From positions 3,286,001-3,350,000 of the forward strand of contig BCIA01000003.1 in the NCBI GenBank assembly GCA_001599815.1: 64,000 nucleotides of DNA. Reading direction: 5' to 3'. Below are positions 45,610-56,106 of this stretch, piece after piece; position 1 is the first letter of the stretch, and each line of letters begins with the position of its first letter. The position numbers and the translations under genes were made by a program. The notes under the pieces were generated by a model. That model did no database searches. It saw only the letters and a program-made list of their open reading frames with translations, and had not been told where the DNA came from. The DNA comes from Furcasterigmium furcatum (Eukaryota; Ascomycota; Sordariomycetes; Glomerellales; Plectosphaerellaceae).

Positions 45610-46797
45610 TCACGACTTGAGCCTCGCCGTCCCGGCCATGTCATCTTGCGCATCCTTGATGAGAAAGCTAAACACACCAGCATGTTACTACTTGTGCTTT
45701 AAAATCAAGCGGGGGAGTTGGACACGCACTTATACCACAGCACCGTCGGCGCAATCGTGCCCAGGTGCCATAAGCTATGCGCGTCGAAGGCACCCCACAG
45801 CGGGGGGAAGTCGAACAGCTCGAGGCTCATGACGGTGATGACACAGGCGACGGCGATACCGGGCCATATCGCCCAGGGCCGGCGCGTGCGCTTGTATTTG
45901 TCGTAGCTGAACCAGAGCCACAGGACGTTCTGGATCATGCCGACGACGACGTTGGCGGCCATGTTGTAGGTGTAGTCCCACTGGACGCCCTTCAGGTATC
46001 CGACGTGAAGGACGTAGAGGAGGCAGCAGAAGAGGCCCCAGGCGCGACGGACGGACTGGCGGCGCGGGGTCTTGCGGTCGAGGCGGAAGACGCAGATGGG
46101 GGTGTAGTAGAGGCCGTAGAGGACGGAGGCGCCGGCGGCGAAGTAGTCGAGCTGCTCTGTGGCGGTGAAGTCGCGGGTGTGGAAGATGGCGGAGAAGACC
46201 CATGAGGCCATGCCGACGTAGGCGAAGAGTTCGTACCAGGGACGCAAGGGGTAGGAGGCGGGGATGGAGTCGCGGACCTTTGCGAGGCCGCGTCGGTGGG
46301 CGTAGAGGTTGCCGAGGGAGAAGGCGACGGAGGCGGGCTCTTGCATGCCGGCGAGGCGGTGGAAGGGCCACTTGCCGTGGAACTGGACTATGGGCTTGGG
46401 AGGGTCGGCGGCGACTCGGCGGGCGGTGATTATGTGCTGACAGGTGTAGTCGCATTCGGCAGGGCAGGTCCAGAAGAGGAGGCGTCGGTGGATGGCTAAG
46501 CAGGGGATAACTGTCAGGCTCCTGTGTAGGTACCGGCAGAGAAGGGAGAAGGTCGGAGATGCATACGAATCGGTGTTGGGACATCAACTTGGCAGTTTTC
46601 CTCCTTGCAGACCTGGGACGAGAGATTAATTAGCGGGTGCTGTTGCGAATTGGTAGCAGGTAGAGGGGGAGAGGGAGGGTATCACGAACTGCGACGCATC
46701 GCCGGAACTCGGGCAGACGGTCGCCCGTCGAGGCGTCGGCGGACGCTGCGAGAATGAGGAGGACGGAGACGCTGAGGAGCAGCGCTGGGAGCCGCAT
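45610..46797 (-). CDS. PER1: Per1-like GPI-anchor lipid-remodelling phospholipase (PGAP3 family)
   Basis: Four exons (46797-46690, 46612-46567, 46495-45730, 45667-45610) give 325 residues. A signal peptide (residues 1-22, 'LPALLLSVSVLLILAASADA') is followed by a Cys-rich lumenal segment: 'CVAVCKEENC' joined at the first splice, 'CPAECDYTCQH'. Next come 'IVQFHGKWPFHRLAGMQEPASV', the hallmark of Per1, and seven membrane helices. His residues in 'SAIFHTRD' and 'DAHSLWHLGTI' are the conserved metal ligands of the CREST hydrolases. The short last exon ends 'NFLIKDAQDDMAGTARLKS'. It removes the sn-2 acyl chain of GPI-anchored proteins in the ER. In-frame Mets at 46818, 46821 and 46875 are alternative starts. 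The first donor is GTTCGT. Confidence 0.9.
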
Positions 46798-47045
46798 CCT
46801 CAGTCCGGAGAGCGGCATCATGACAGCGGCATGTGTTGAAGCAAAGGAAAGGTTGTGTGCCTTGCGAGCAGGCACGCGCGCGGGTTGATGAAGGAGCCCG
46901 CTGGGTGATGCTCCCTGGCGCCAAGTTCCCCCTGTGGGCTCGCTCCATGTTCGATTGTGGGACTCGTGTGTAGGATGAGATACGTCTACGCCTGGAGTGC
47001 TGGGAACCTTATTGGTTTATCCCGCTCCCGCTATTTACATCTGAC

Positions 47046-47720
47046 TTAGGTAAACAACAAGGTTAGCTGGTGTGTTTTCGCCGCCTCAGCGACTCCCTTG
47101 ACCTTCTCGACCTGCTGTACAATCTTCGTGTAGTGCGGGAAGTCTTCCTTCATCTGCAACCCGATAATCAGGCCCCACTGGAAGAAGATGTATACGTATA
47201 TGTCTACAGCGGTTGTTTCTGAGCCTGCGGCATAGGTCTTGCCCTTAACCCTGTCGTCGATCCTCCGGAAGTACGATGCGACAAGCTTCTTCCCCTGCGC
47301 GCGTATGTCATCGTACGCATTCTCGTCGGCTGCGAATCGCTGGGGAGCAAGAGCTCGGCCGAATCCTAGTCCGTGGACTGTTCCGGACAGCCAAGAAAGC
47401 CACTCGTAGACCTTGGCTCGTTCGACACCCTCGGCCCCGAGCAGCTTATGAGGCCCAGGAGCAAGGAAAGAAATGTAGGTGAGAATGGCGGGGATTTCTG
47501 TGATCGAGACACCATCCGCAGTAACAAGAGCCGGGACGTATCCTGTCGCACTGATGTCGAGGTACTGCGCGTGAGAAAAAGAGCCGTCGGCGGCCTCGAG
47601 GCCGTCGGGTCCCCATGCCATCTGGACAGAAGTATGAGGGATGTCCAAATGACGAAGAACAGCCAGCGGGACGACCGAGCAGGCCCGGGGCGTCCAGTAG
47701 AGAGTAGGGAGGTTCGACAT
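47046..47720 (-). CDS. glutathione S-transferase family protein
   Basis: Intronless, 224 residues from the Met at 47720. The frame is open to 47834, but the thioredoxin-fold strand starts with 'MSNLPTLYWTPRACSVVPLAVL'. The 'ACSVVP' motif resembles the Cys/Ser site of bacterial beta-class GSTs ('GACSLAPH'). The domain continues with 'GYVPALVTADGVSITEIPAILTYI', the glutathione-binding Pro and Glu/Ile region. The C-terminal helical domain includes 'ETTAVDIYVYIFFQWG', the equivalent of the N-capping box. Substrate unknown; cytosolic. It may have a bacterial-like origin because of the beta-type motif, which is only a suggestion. Confidence 0.85.
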   Translation of the reverse strand: MSNLPTLYWTPRACSVVPLAVLRHLDIPHTSVQMAWGPDGLEAADGSFSHAQYLDISATGYVPALVTADGVSITEIPAILTYISFLAPGPHKLLGAEGVERAKVYEWLSWLSGTVHGLGFGRALAPQRFAADENAYDDIRAQGKKLVASYFRRIDDRVKGKTYAAGSETTAVDIYVYIFFQWGLIIGLQMKEDFPHYTKIVQQVEKVKGVAEAAKTHQLTLLFT

Positions 47721-48867
47721 GTTTAAGAATGTCGGCTTATCCTGTAGAGGGGGTAAATGCTCGTGACAGTTGAAGGGACAGCTGTCTTTATAAAGGCCTA
47801 AATGTCTCACGAAGCTCCACTGTACCTCAATCACAAGCTTGTCGATCAGCGACAGTATTCAAGTTCGGCTTTTGCTTTTCGGGGTAGTATTCCTCTCGGG
47901 GTTTGCTTGGTTTGATAGGTGTGCTGCTGACATATCCGCGTGGCCTCGACTTTGCTCCACAGTCGTGTTGGATGCGGAGGGAATGGAACTTGCGTGCGTT
48001 GGTGCCCGCGCCAGGCCCTACTAGTCTCTGCAAGGGGAGGTCAGGCAGAGACGCCTCGATGCGGATTGTTCAAGTTTCCATGGGTTCCGGGCGCAGTACG
48101 AGCTTATATCTGCTGGAGAGTGTCGCATCTGGACTCCCCGTCCGGATCTTGAGGGGAGGCGCGGCCCACTACGAAGCCCGCCCCGGACCCGGCGGGGCGC
48201 TGTGGGGCCGGACTTGTCTGCCGCGCCGGAGCTATGTGTTTTTACTGAGCAACCAGACAGAGGAACCATCCGAGACTTCGTGACATATTCTCACCGGCAC
48301 TCGGTTATTCGAGATGATGACCAGGAGTTAGGTAATCCCGGTAAGTAGCGGTGCAGTCCGTTTATCTATATTTTGACAGAACAATCTGCAAGCCTGTCGG
48401 AGATGAACGGGACGAGATGAAAGAATGGAAGCTCTTTGGCCATTCCTTTTGCGCTGCGCCCTGGGAGGTTGATACACACTTGATCTTATGACAGAGACAA
48501 CCAAAATCGGCGTCAATCGCCACCAGACGGCCCAAAATTTTCCTGTTTGTAGTCAAGGAAGAATTATGCACCATGTCAGCACTTGATCTGTCCATGTGTC
48601 AGGAAATGAGCGGAGGCGTGGCCAGGGGAACCGCACGGCACAAGCGTTCAGACAGGTTGATGAGATGTGAAGACAAGCCTGCAGTCTGCCGTCACTGGTG
48701 CTGAGTTGACAGATTATCTCCACCAAATGCTTCTCAGTCTCTGGCGTGGCCGCCCGGGTCCATGGAAGCGCGGCCTGGCTCTCGTCCTACCATCCTGGAC
48801 ACTTACACACAACCTCTGCCACCCCAACGTCCCTTGCCACATCTACCCTTACTCCCCCAGCTTTAAC
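47721..48867. other. divergent intergenic GST / broken gene
   Basis: About 1.15 kb with no supported gene; only overlapping short frames. Confidence 0.45.
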
Positions 48868-49712
48868 ATGGCCGAGGCTACACTCAACGACATCCTAGCC
48901 CAAAAGTCCGATGGAAGTAGCTCGAGAGTCACTCCCGCGATCGATTGGCGCTCCATCAAGCCTGAGCAGGTCACCCACCTAGGTACGAGAACATCATGGG
49001 CGCCTACGTAGACGACATTGAGAAGCAAGCTACGATTACTACCGACTGAGCACCAGAATTGGACATTTTCTCGCCGCCAACTGTCAAAGACTTGGAGTCA
49101 GGATACCTCCACCGGCTGATCGCTTTACCACTCCGAGCGGGCATCAAGTCCCGACCTCTCGCTTCGGCTCAGGCACGACAATGCCATCCCCAGGCCTAGT
49201 CGTCTGAAGCCATCCTCCTCCTTCGTTTCAGGAGCCGACCGCCTCGTAACAAGTGCCGTCAGCCGGGCTGCAGACTGGTCGACCGGCAGCCCCAATGAGA
49301 CAGCACTCTTCTACCAACTGGCAGGCTACGCCAGGGAGGGGGGCGCTCGATATGCATATGCGCTCACGGAAGACGAAATCGTCGTTGTGCAATTCTTCTA
49401 CACCAATGGTTCGAATCACGACGTCGGGTCCGTTACCTCGCCATCTCCCTGGACGCCTGCGGCGGCGCAAAACTGACAGCCCGCCTTGCACTCTGGGCTC
49501 TTGCGAGGATGAGCCTTCCCGAAAGCCGAACTTTTCACCATTTCCTTGTTCTGAGCTCTGGTTCTGGGTTGCTGGTTTTGATATTGTGGTTCTTGGTCAC
49601 CTGTGTCCAGTGGAGTTTGGGGGGGGAGGGGGGGGCCTTTATAGACCTGTTGTTTTGGTTTTGGGATAGTTGCAGAGACAAAATATTGCAACTTGCAACT
49701 AATAAATCGTGA
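48868..49712 (+). pseudogene. decayed gene of unknown fungal family, three frameshifts and one stop
   Basis: Coding-like sequence is contiguous but changes frame. It begins 'MAEATLNDILAQKSDG' and 'DWRSIKPEQVTHLG' in frame 1 from 48868. At 48984 it moves to frame 3 as 'YENIMGAYVDDIEKQATITTD', where TGA (49047-49049) interrupts. It resumes as 'PELDIFSPPTVKDLESGYLHRLIALP'. Near 49141 it returns to frame 1 ('PSSSFVSGADRLVTSAVSRAADW', 'FYQLAGYAREGGARYAYALTEDE'). Near 49428 it changes again ('VRYLAISLDACGGAKLTARLALWALARMS') and stops at 49710-49712. A short spliceable gap (48984-49053) could remove one stop but discards coding-like sequence. The intact family appears in other ascomycetes by my recollection, as an uncharacterised protein. 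End uncertain. Confidence 0.6.
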
Positions 49713-50025
49713 CTTTTCGAAAATGCTCACTCGCTGCTTCAAAGTGCCCGCTCCTTGGAGAGGGAAAACTTGAGATGAATAAGCCGAGCCAGAGTGGGAC
49801 GAACCGGTCGGTACGCCCGGCACTTTCAGGGTCCAGCCGATCTCAGGCTTAGATCAGAGCGGCTTCCTTCATTCATGATTTCCGGCACCCCGACTGGAAC
49901 CAAACTTCAACCACATCAACATCCATCCACCTAGACATTCAACACAACAGCATCTCGTGCGACCTTTTTGTCAACTTAGCCATACATCTCACATATTTGA
50001 AGCCATATACTCACTGCCTAGCACC
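49713..50025. other. short intergenic, riboflavin synthase promoter
   Basis: Upstream region of the riboflavin synthase gene; nothing recognised. Confidence 0.5.
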
Positions 50026-50791
50026 ATGTTCACGGGCATCGTAGAAGAACTCGGCAGTAAGTCCCACTGACTCATCCCAACCCCTCCCTCTACGCCCTCA
50101 CTCACTCACATCTTCCACAGCCGTCACCGAGCTCAACGCCCAGGACGAGACAGGCGGCACCTCTCTCACCATCACCCTCCCCGCCTCCTCCGAGCTGCTC
50201 TCCGACGTCCACCTCGGCGACTCCATCGCCGTCAACGGCGTCTGCCTCACCGTCACAACCTTCACTCCCACCCCGCCCTCCTTCACCGTCGGCGTCGCCC
50301 CTGAGACCCTGCGCATCACCGACCTCGGCACCCTCACGACGTCCTCACGCGTCAACCTCGAGCGAGCAGTCCGCGCTGACACCCGCATGGGCGGCCACTT
50401 CGTCCAGGGCCACGTCGACTCCACCGCCTCCATCCTCTCCGTCACCCCCGACGGCAACGCCCTCACCTTCCGCTTCTCCCCCGCCGACCCCGCCAAGCGG
50501 GCCGAGCTCCTGCGCTACATCGTCTACAAGGGCTTCATCGCTATCGACGGCGCTAGCTTGACCGTCACGAAGGTCAACGATGACGAGGGCTGGTGGGAGG
50601 TCATGCTCATCGCCTACACTCAGGAGAAGATCGTCACCGCCGCCAAGAAGGCCGGCCAGACCGTCAACGTTGAGGTCGACATGATGGCAAAGTACGCCGA
50701 GAAGAGCCTCGCCGCCTACGTCCAGTCCAACACGGCGCTGACGCAGTCGGTCGAGAGCATCGTCAAGAAGGCCCTGGGGGAGCAGAAGTAG
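50026..50791 (+). CDS. RIB5: riboflavin synthase alpha chain
   Basis: A 31-bp first exon (50026-50056, 'MFTGIVEELG') and exon 2 (50121-50791) give 233 residues. Two lumazine-binding repeats follow each other. The first has 'GDSIAVNGVCLTVT' and 'VNLERAV' (about 45-98); the second starts 'MGGHFVQGHVDSTASI' and has 'FIAIDGASLTVTKV'. 'YTQEKIVTAAKKAGQTVNVEVDMMAKYAEK' closes the domain. The enzyme dismutates two 6,7-dimethyl-8-ribityllumazine molecules to riboflavin, the last step of vitamin B2 synthesis, as a homotrimer in the cytosol. The tiny first exon is certain because its motif is the invariant N-terminus of the family. Confidence 0.96.
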
Positions 50792-51408
50792 CAGCCCGAA
50801 CGAGTGACGTTCTGAATGATTCAGCGGCGGCGTGCGTCGTTGGAGGTGTAGAGGCGGTGTATCTGGCGAGCCGCATCGCCGCCGTCTCGTGCAACTCGAG
50901 ACGCTGCCGGATTGGGCGGCATGCTTGAGGCCTTATCGACCAACGGGAGGGCGATGTCGTTCCCAATGACCCGGCAGCCTTCAGTAGAGGCGAGCAGGAA
51001 AGGCTCTCCCGAAAAAGAAACTTGCCGGACTCTATCTCTGATTTCTATGACGATCTTACCCCTTGCCGTCCTTTCACATGTGGCTTGCCATGCTCCAGTT
51101 GACAGCGAAGTGAAGCTGGAAGTGCTTTCTGTTTTCATATGCATCTCGTCATGGTCAGCCTCACTATCGATGATCATCGCCACAAGTGGCCGTGGTTGTC
51201 AAATGTTCTATGCGCTATATCGAGCGCCGTTGTCTGATTGTATCGGGTCAGGCCCGGCTCGTGATTCTCATATCAAGTCATCCCATTCCCATCATACCTC
51301 TCTCATCTTCCCTCATTAAAACAACAGCATGTGTAAAATGTTTGAACTTTTTCACCATGCACGACAGACACCTCTCGCGCCTCACCGGCGTCATTTCCTC
51401 TGCCTTGA
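50792..51408. other. convergent 3' region
   Basis: 3' flanks of RIB5 and AGM1. No gene recognised. Confidence 0.5.
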
Positions 51409-53090
51409 CTAACCGCCGTGCTCCTTGACCAGGCCGGCGACCCTGTGAGCCAGCTCCTCGGCCTCGGTCCGCGTGGCGGCCTCGGCGTACACACGGCAGG
51501 CATTCTCCGTGCCACTCGCACGGGCGAAGGACCGGCCGCTGGTGTACTTGTTGACGGATTCGTCAATGAGCTCCTGCAGGCCGCTCGGGCTCTCAAGACG
51601 CCTCTCCGCATCGTATGTCTTGAAGAGGTCCTTGTTGCCGACCTCAACCCTGACGAGCTTGTTGGGGAGATCGTTGTATGTCTGCGCCCAGTCCTTGAGG
51701 GTCCACTTCTTGTGGGCGAGGATGACCTCGATGAGGAGCATGTCGGAGAGGGCGTCGCCGACGGTCTGGTTGACGAGGTCGCTGAGGGCGGCGAGGATGT
51801 CGAGAGCGTCCTTTTGCGCGGGGGACTGGGGCTGCTTCTCGCGGAAGGCCTTGCGGGCGTCGGCGCTGAAGAGGACGGTGCCGTGGCCGTTGGCCTCGAA
51901 GTAGCAGCCGACATCGAACTTGAGCGCGGCGTGGTGCAGGTACTTGACGCCGGTGGGTGTGCAGACGACGGGCAGGTGGAGGTGCTTCTCAATGTAGTTG
52001 GTGCTGGCGCCGTTGGCGTATGCCGTTTGGACGACGCCGATCCTCAGGTCCTCCTCGAGGCCGGCGTCTCTCACGAGGTCGCCGACGAAGGAAGCGGCCA
52101 GGGACGATATCCGGTCACCGTCCAGCATGAAGAAACCGGTGTCGGGGTCGGTCCAGTAGTAGATCAGACGGTCCGCATCGCCATCGAAGGAGCAGTATCG
52201 GGTGCCGGGAACGGGCTTGGGCGAGGGAGGGGCCTTCTGCCTCGTCTTGACGTAGTCGGCACCGGCCTGATCATGATTGTTAGCATGGAGAAGGTAATTA
52301 AGTAGTCCACGATTGACGGTGCACTTACATCGAGGTTGAGCACCTCAGGGCGAAGAACGTCATCGTTGACGACGTTGACATCGAAACCGGTCTTGTCCGT
52401 CGGCACGTACTTCAGGAACTCGGTCAACTTGGGACCACCGACGCCATTGGCGCAGTCGACGGTCAATTGGCCCTGGATCTTGCGGCCCTTGAGAGCCTTG
52501 ACGAAGGCATCCGCGAACTTTTCGTAGTAGCCAATCTCGCTGACCGTGCCGTAGGCCTGGGGAGTTCCTTGCGTGTTGAAGGCTCGGACCAGGTAGTGGA
52601 GCTGGGGAGTGGTGAGGATCTTGTAGTCATTGGCCTCGATGTCAATGGCAGCCAGGGCATCAGCAAGGGCCGTGGCGAGGCCGTGGCCGGAGGGACGGGT
52701 GTCACGGCCGTAAATAACGCGGCCGGGGGTGGAGAGGTCGATCTTGAGCTTGGAGGCGAGCTCCTTGTAGGTGTTGAGGAGCTCGTCGTGGGACTTGCAG
52801 TTGACCAGGGACGTGGCGTGGACCTCCCAGTCTTGCTCGAGCATGTCGCCCTGGGGATCGACGACCTTGACACCATTGTCGGCAGCGGGGTTGTGGCTGG
52901 CAGTGATCATAACACCGATGGCAGAACCGCCGAGCTTGCGGCTGCGGAGCCCAGCGAGAAGACCGACTCGGAAGGTGACGCCGTCGAGGAGGTCAGCCTT
53001 CATGCGGAAGCCGGCGGTGCCATACTTGAAGGTCTGGCCCTCCACAATGGGGTGCTTCTGGGAGGCGGCGAGGAACTTGTCGTCGGCCAT
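51409..53090 (-). CDS. AGM1: phosphoacetylglucosamine mutase
   Basis: Exons 53090-52329 and 52266-51409 give 539 residues, the usual length. The phosphoserine loop 'GVMITASHNPAADNG' lies near residue 62. The metal-binding loop 'SFDGDADRLIYYW' near 279 is followed by the sugar-binding region. The phosphate-binding 'RASGTENACRVYAEA' lies near 505. The enzyme converts GlcNAc-6-P to GlcNAc-1-P for UDP-GlcNAc, chitin, N-glycan and GPI synthesis. The frame is open upstream to 53306, but those residues are hydrophobic/Pro-rich and precede the conserved 'QKHPIVEGQTFKYGTAGFR', so 53090 is taken as start. Symbol also known as PCM1. Confidence 0.95.
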
Positions 53091-53768
53091 GATGGGCTGA
53101 TGCTGGGGGCTGGAGAGGATCTCTGACAGAAGACCGAAGAGGTGGGAGGGGAGAGATTCGGTGGACGGTTCTTGAGAGGGAGGACGTGGTATGGGCGGCA
53201 CGGAGAGGTTGAGGAAGAGGGAATTATTTATTGGGAAGCAGCTGGAAAGTTGGCCTGGGAACAGGAACAAGAATAGCAGCAGTGCCCACCGCCACGAGGC
53301 CGGCAAACCTCACATCAGCTCCCAAGCCAAGTGGGGTGACGGACAGGAAGGATGGGGCGGGATCAGACTGTTGGAGGGGCTGAGGGGTTGGTGAGATGCT
53401 GAGAGGGGCCGCATTCAGGGGGAACGAAAAGGGGAGGGGGCAGCCGCTGCTTTAATATGTCCCCTCTCCGATGGGCCAAGACGGAAACGAAGGTTGTTCA
53501 GGGCTTGGAGCAGCTGCCCTCCTCCGGGCTAAACGCATCAAAAAGTTATTATCATAGACTCCAAGAAATTTAATACATGTATATGACGTTTTAGCAAGCT
53601 TTCTGGCTGGGCTGGGCGATATGTTAGCTGTCATCAGCTGTGTGTATCCCAATCGCACATGCACGGAGCTGAGAGACAAAGCAGCGGCATCTCCTGGCCC
53701 AGCCCGTTGCCAGGTCTCAGCCCAGTGCACTGCCGTCAGCTGCAGGGAGTTCCCCTCAGCGAGCATTG

Positions 53769-53769
<1 letters not shown>
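53091..53769. other. AGM1 upstream region
   Basis: Purine-rich upstream sequence of AGM1, running into the poly-C/N block. No gene. Confidence 0.45.
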
Positions 53770-53818
<49 letters not shown>

Positions 53819-53918
53819 NNNNNNNNNNNNNNNNNNNNNNNNNNNNNNNNNNNNNNNNNNNNNNNNNNNNNNNNNNNNNNNNNNNNNNNNNNNNNNNNNN
53901 NNNNNNNNNNNNNNNNNN

Positions 53919-53995
<77 letters not shown>
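53770..53995. repeat. poly-C homopolymer interrupted by a 100-N gap
   Basis: 49 uninterrupted C (53770-53818), exactly 100 N (53819-53918), then 77 C (53919-53995). The round number marks an arbitrary gap size, so the true tract length is unknown. Any poly-Pro or poly-Gly frame here is an artefact. Confidence 0.95.
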
Positions 53996-53996
<1 letters not shown>

Positions 53997-54327
53997 CCCG
54001 CCGCAACGTCACAGTGGCTGATTTTAGTGCCCGAGAACAGTGGATCCCCCTCTCCCTGGGGCCTGCACGTGTTTTCGTGAGGGCGGAAAGTCACCCGTCG
54101 TCTCTACGCGTCACCGAGTCGCGTCTTCCTCTTCAGCATCTCTAACTTTACCTCAGGCGCCCCCTTGTGCTGCCTTATGGAGTGACTCGCGCCCTCCCAT
54201 CGAAATAAGTTCTGGCAACTTAGGTAACTCACTTGGGTCGAGTCGGGTGTTTTGGATCCTTCGCCCTTTTGGAACCGCATTATTACAATGAGTCCAAGCC
54301 TGGCCATTCCCCTCACTCGACTTCAAC
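53996..54327. other. MUS81 upstream region
   Basis: Short 5' region after the gap; no gene. Confidence 0.45.
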
Positions 54328-56106
54328 ATGGGAGCTCATGACGACCTTGCAAACCCTCTCCTGCTCGACTGGGTCAAGGAATGGCTGGACACGGCCAGAG
54401 AGCGTAGCTCAAAAGGAATCACCACCTACAAGACGGCATACGAATCTCTCAAAGCATGCCCCATCACCTTCGAGCACCCCCAACAGCTTACCCAGCTGAA
54501 GGGCTTCGGCGACAAGCTCACCGGTCGCCTGACGGATGCGCTCAAGAAACATTGCGAGCAGAATGGCCTTCCAATGCCCGAGGACCCTCGACGAGCCAAG
54601 AAGGCTAGGAACACAGCTGGTCAGGCCGAAGGGGATGATGCGGCCCAGCCCAAGAAGACTCGCAAAGCCAAACCATACGTGCCCGCATATCGCTCCGGAG
54701 CGTATGCCCTCGTAATAGCACTGTCGACGCTCGACGAGAACGGCACGGGTACCTTGACTAAGGCCGAGCTTATTGAGCTGGCACAGAGCCATTGCGATGC
54801 GTCCTTCACTGCCCCGAGTGATCCTACAAAGTTCTACACGGCGTGGAACTCGATGAAGACATTAGTTGACAAGGAGTATGTCACCGAAAAGGGTCGCCCT
54901 CTGAGACGGTACGCCCTCACGGACGAAGGCTGGGAAGTTGCGAAACGGATCAGACAGACGGCAGCCGGAGGCAATCTGGCTACAGGAGGAAGTGCATCCG
55001 CCAGTGCGACCGGAGCCCAGCCAGCGCGAGGCCAGACAGGATCCACGTCCTTTTTCTTCCCGACCCAGAGGGAGAGATCCGAATCTATTGAGGCCATTGA
55101 GCAGCCCCAGCCCAAGTCATCCTTCTCAGACGTGGTCGCCGATGGTCCGGTAATCACAGACGATGCCTCCCTCCCTTCCTTCACGCCCATCCGAATAGAC
55201 CCTGGCACCTTCACCGTCCAGCTTCTCCTCGATGTCCGCGAGGTCCGCGCAAAAACAGACCGCGACTACATGCAGGAAGAGCTCGCCAAAAAGGGCGTCA
55301 AACCAATCATGCGCTCCCTCGAGCTCGGGGATGCCCAATGGGTCGCCGTCCCCAACAATCCGTCGGTACTCGCTCGGCACGGGGCGGACGTCGGAGCCAG
55401 CGAGGTGGTTCTCGACTGGATTGTCGAACGCAAGCGTCTCGACGACCTCGTAAGCAGCATCAAAGACGGCCGTTTCCACGAACAAAAGTTCCGCCTCGGC
55501 CGCTCAGGCGTCCGCAACGTCATCTACGTCATCGAAGACATCGCCCTCGACGCAGCCCACCTCGGCCGCTACGAAGAGTCCGTCCAGAGCGCCATAGCCA
55601 CCACCCAGGTTGTCAACGGCTACTTCGTCAAGAAGACCGCGAAGATGGACGACACCATCCGCTACCTGGCCCGCATGACCGTCACCCTTAAACGGCTTGT
55701 CGAATCCCGGCCCCTCTTCGTCATACCTACATCCGCCATCACGACGCAGAACTACCTCCCCATCCTCCGCAGCCTCCGCGCCAGCCATCCCGACAAGGCC
55801 TACTGCATCACATACCCGGCCTTCGCCTCCCTCGCGTCGAAATCAGAAACCCTCACCCTCAGAGACCTCTTTCTCAAAATGCTCATGACCACTCGGGGCG
55901 TCACGGGCGAGAAGGCCCTCGAGATCCAGAAGCGATGGCGCACCCCGCGCGACTTCGTCGCCGCCTTTGAGGCATGCGGCCCCGGCGAGGCGGGCAAGAA
56001 ACGCAAGCGCGAGCTTGTCGCCAATGCTACAGGTGGACTCGTCGGGAGGAAGAAAATCGCCAAGGCCGTCAGCCAGCGGATCGCCGAGGTCTGGGGCGAT
56101 GCCTGA
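54328..56106 (+). CDS. MUS81: structure-specific endonuclease subunit Mus81
   Basis: Single exon, 592 residues. The N-terminal helix-hairpin-helix ('FEHPQQLTQLKGFGDKLTGRL') leads to a linker with a basic 'KKTRKAKPYVPAYRSGAYALVIAL' motif and a winged-helix region. The XPF/MUS81-type nuclease starts near residue 290 with 'LLLDVREVRAKTDRDYMQEEL'. 'LELGDAQWVA' supplies a metal ligand and 'WIVERKRLDDL' (about 366) the catalytic ERKxxxD motif. 'GRFHEQKFRL' and 'NVIYVIED' complete the core, and a C-terminal helix-hairpin-helix pair ends the protein. With Eme1 it cleaves replication-fork and recombination intermediates. Eme1 is not in this window. Confidence 0.96.
   Translation: MGAHDDLANPLLLDWVKEWLDTARERSSKGITTYKTAYESLKACPITFEHPQQLTQLKGFGDKLTGRLTDALKKHCEQNGLPMPEDPRRAKKARNTAGQAEGDDAAQPKKTRKAKPYVPAYRSGAYALVIALSTLDENGTGTLTKAELIELAQSHCDASFTAPSDPTKFYTAWNSMKTLVDKEYVTEKGRPLRRYALTDEGWEVAKRIRQTAAGGNLATGGSASASATGAQPARGQTGSTSFFFPTQRERSESIEAIEQPQPKSSFSDVVADGPVITDDASLPSFTPIRIDPGTFTVQLLLDVREVRAKTDRDYMQEELAKKGVKPIMRSLELGDAQWVAVPNNPSVLARHGADVGASEVVLDWIVERKRLDDLVSSIKDGRFHEQKFRLGRSGVRNVIYVIEDIALDAAHLGRYEESVQSAIATTQVVNGYFVKKTAKMDDTIRYLARMTVTLKRLVESRPLFVIPTSAITTQNYLPILRSLRASHPDKAYCITYPAFASLASKSETLTLRDLFLKMLMTTRGVTGEKALEIQKRWRTPRDFVAAFEACGPGEAGKKRKRELVANATGGLVGRKKIAKAVSQRIAEVWGDA

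Noticed and set aside
49408..49417. GGTTCGAATC resembling a tRNA T-loop
   Set aside because: No acceptor stem or D/anticodon arms around it; lies inside the decayed coding region.
53621..54145. Poly-Pro/poly-Gly proteins across the C tract
   Set aside because: They read through 100 N and homopolymer C; no biological meaning.
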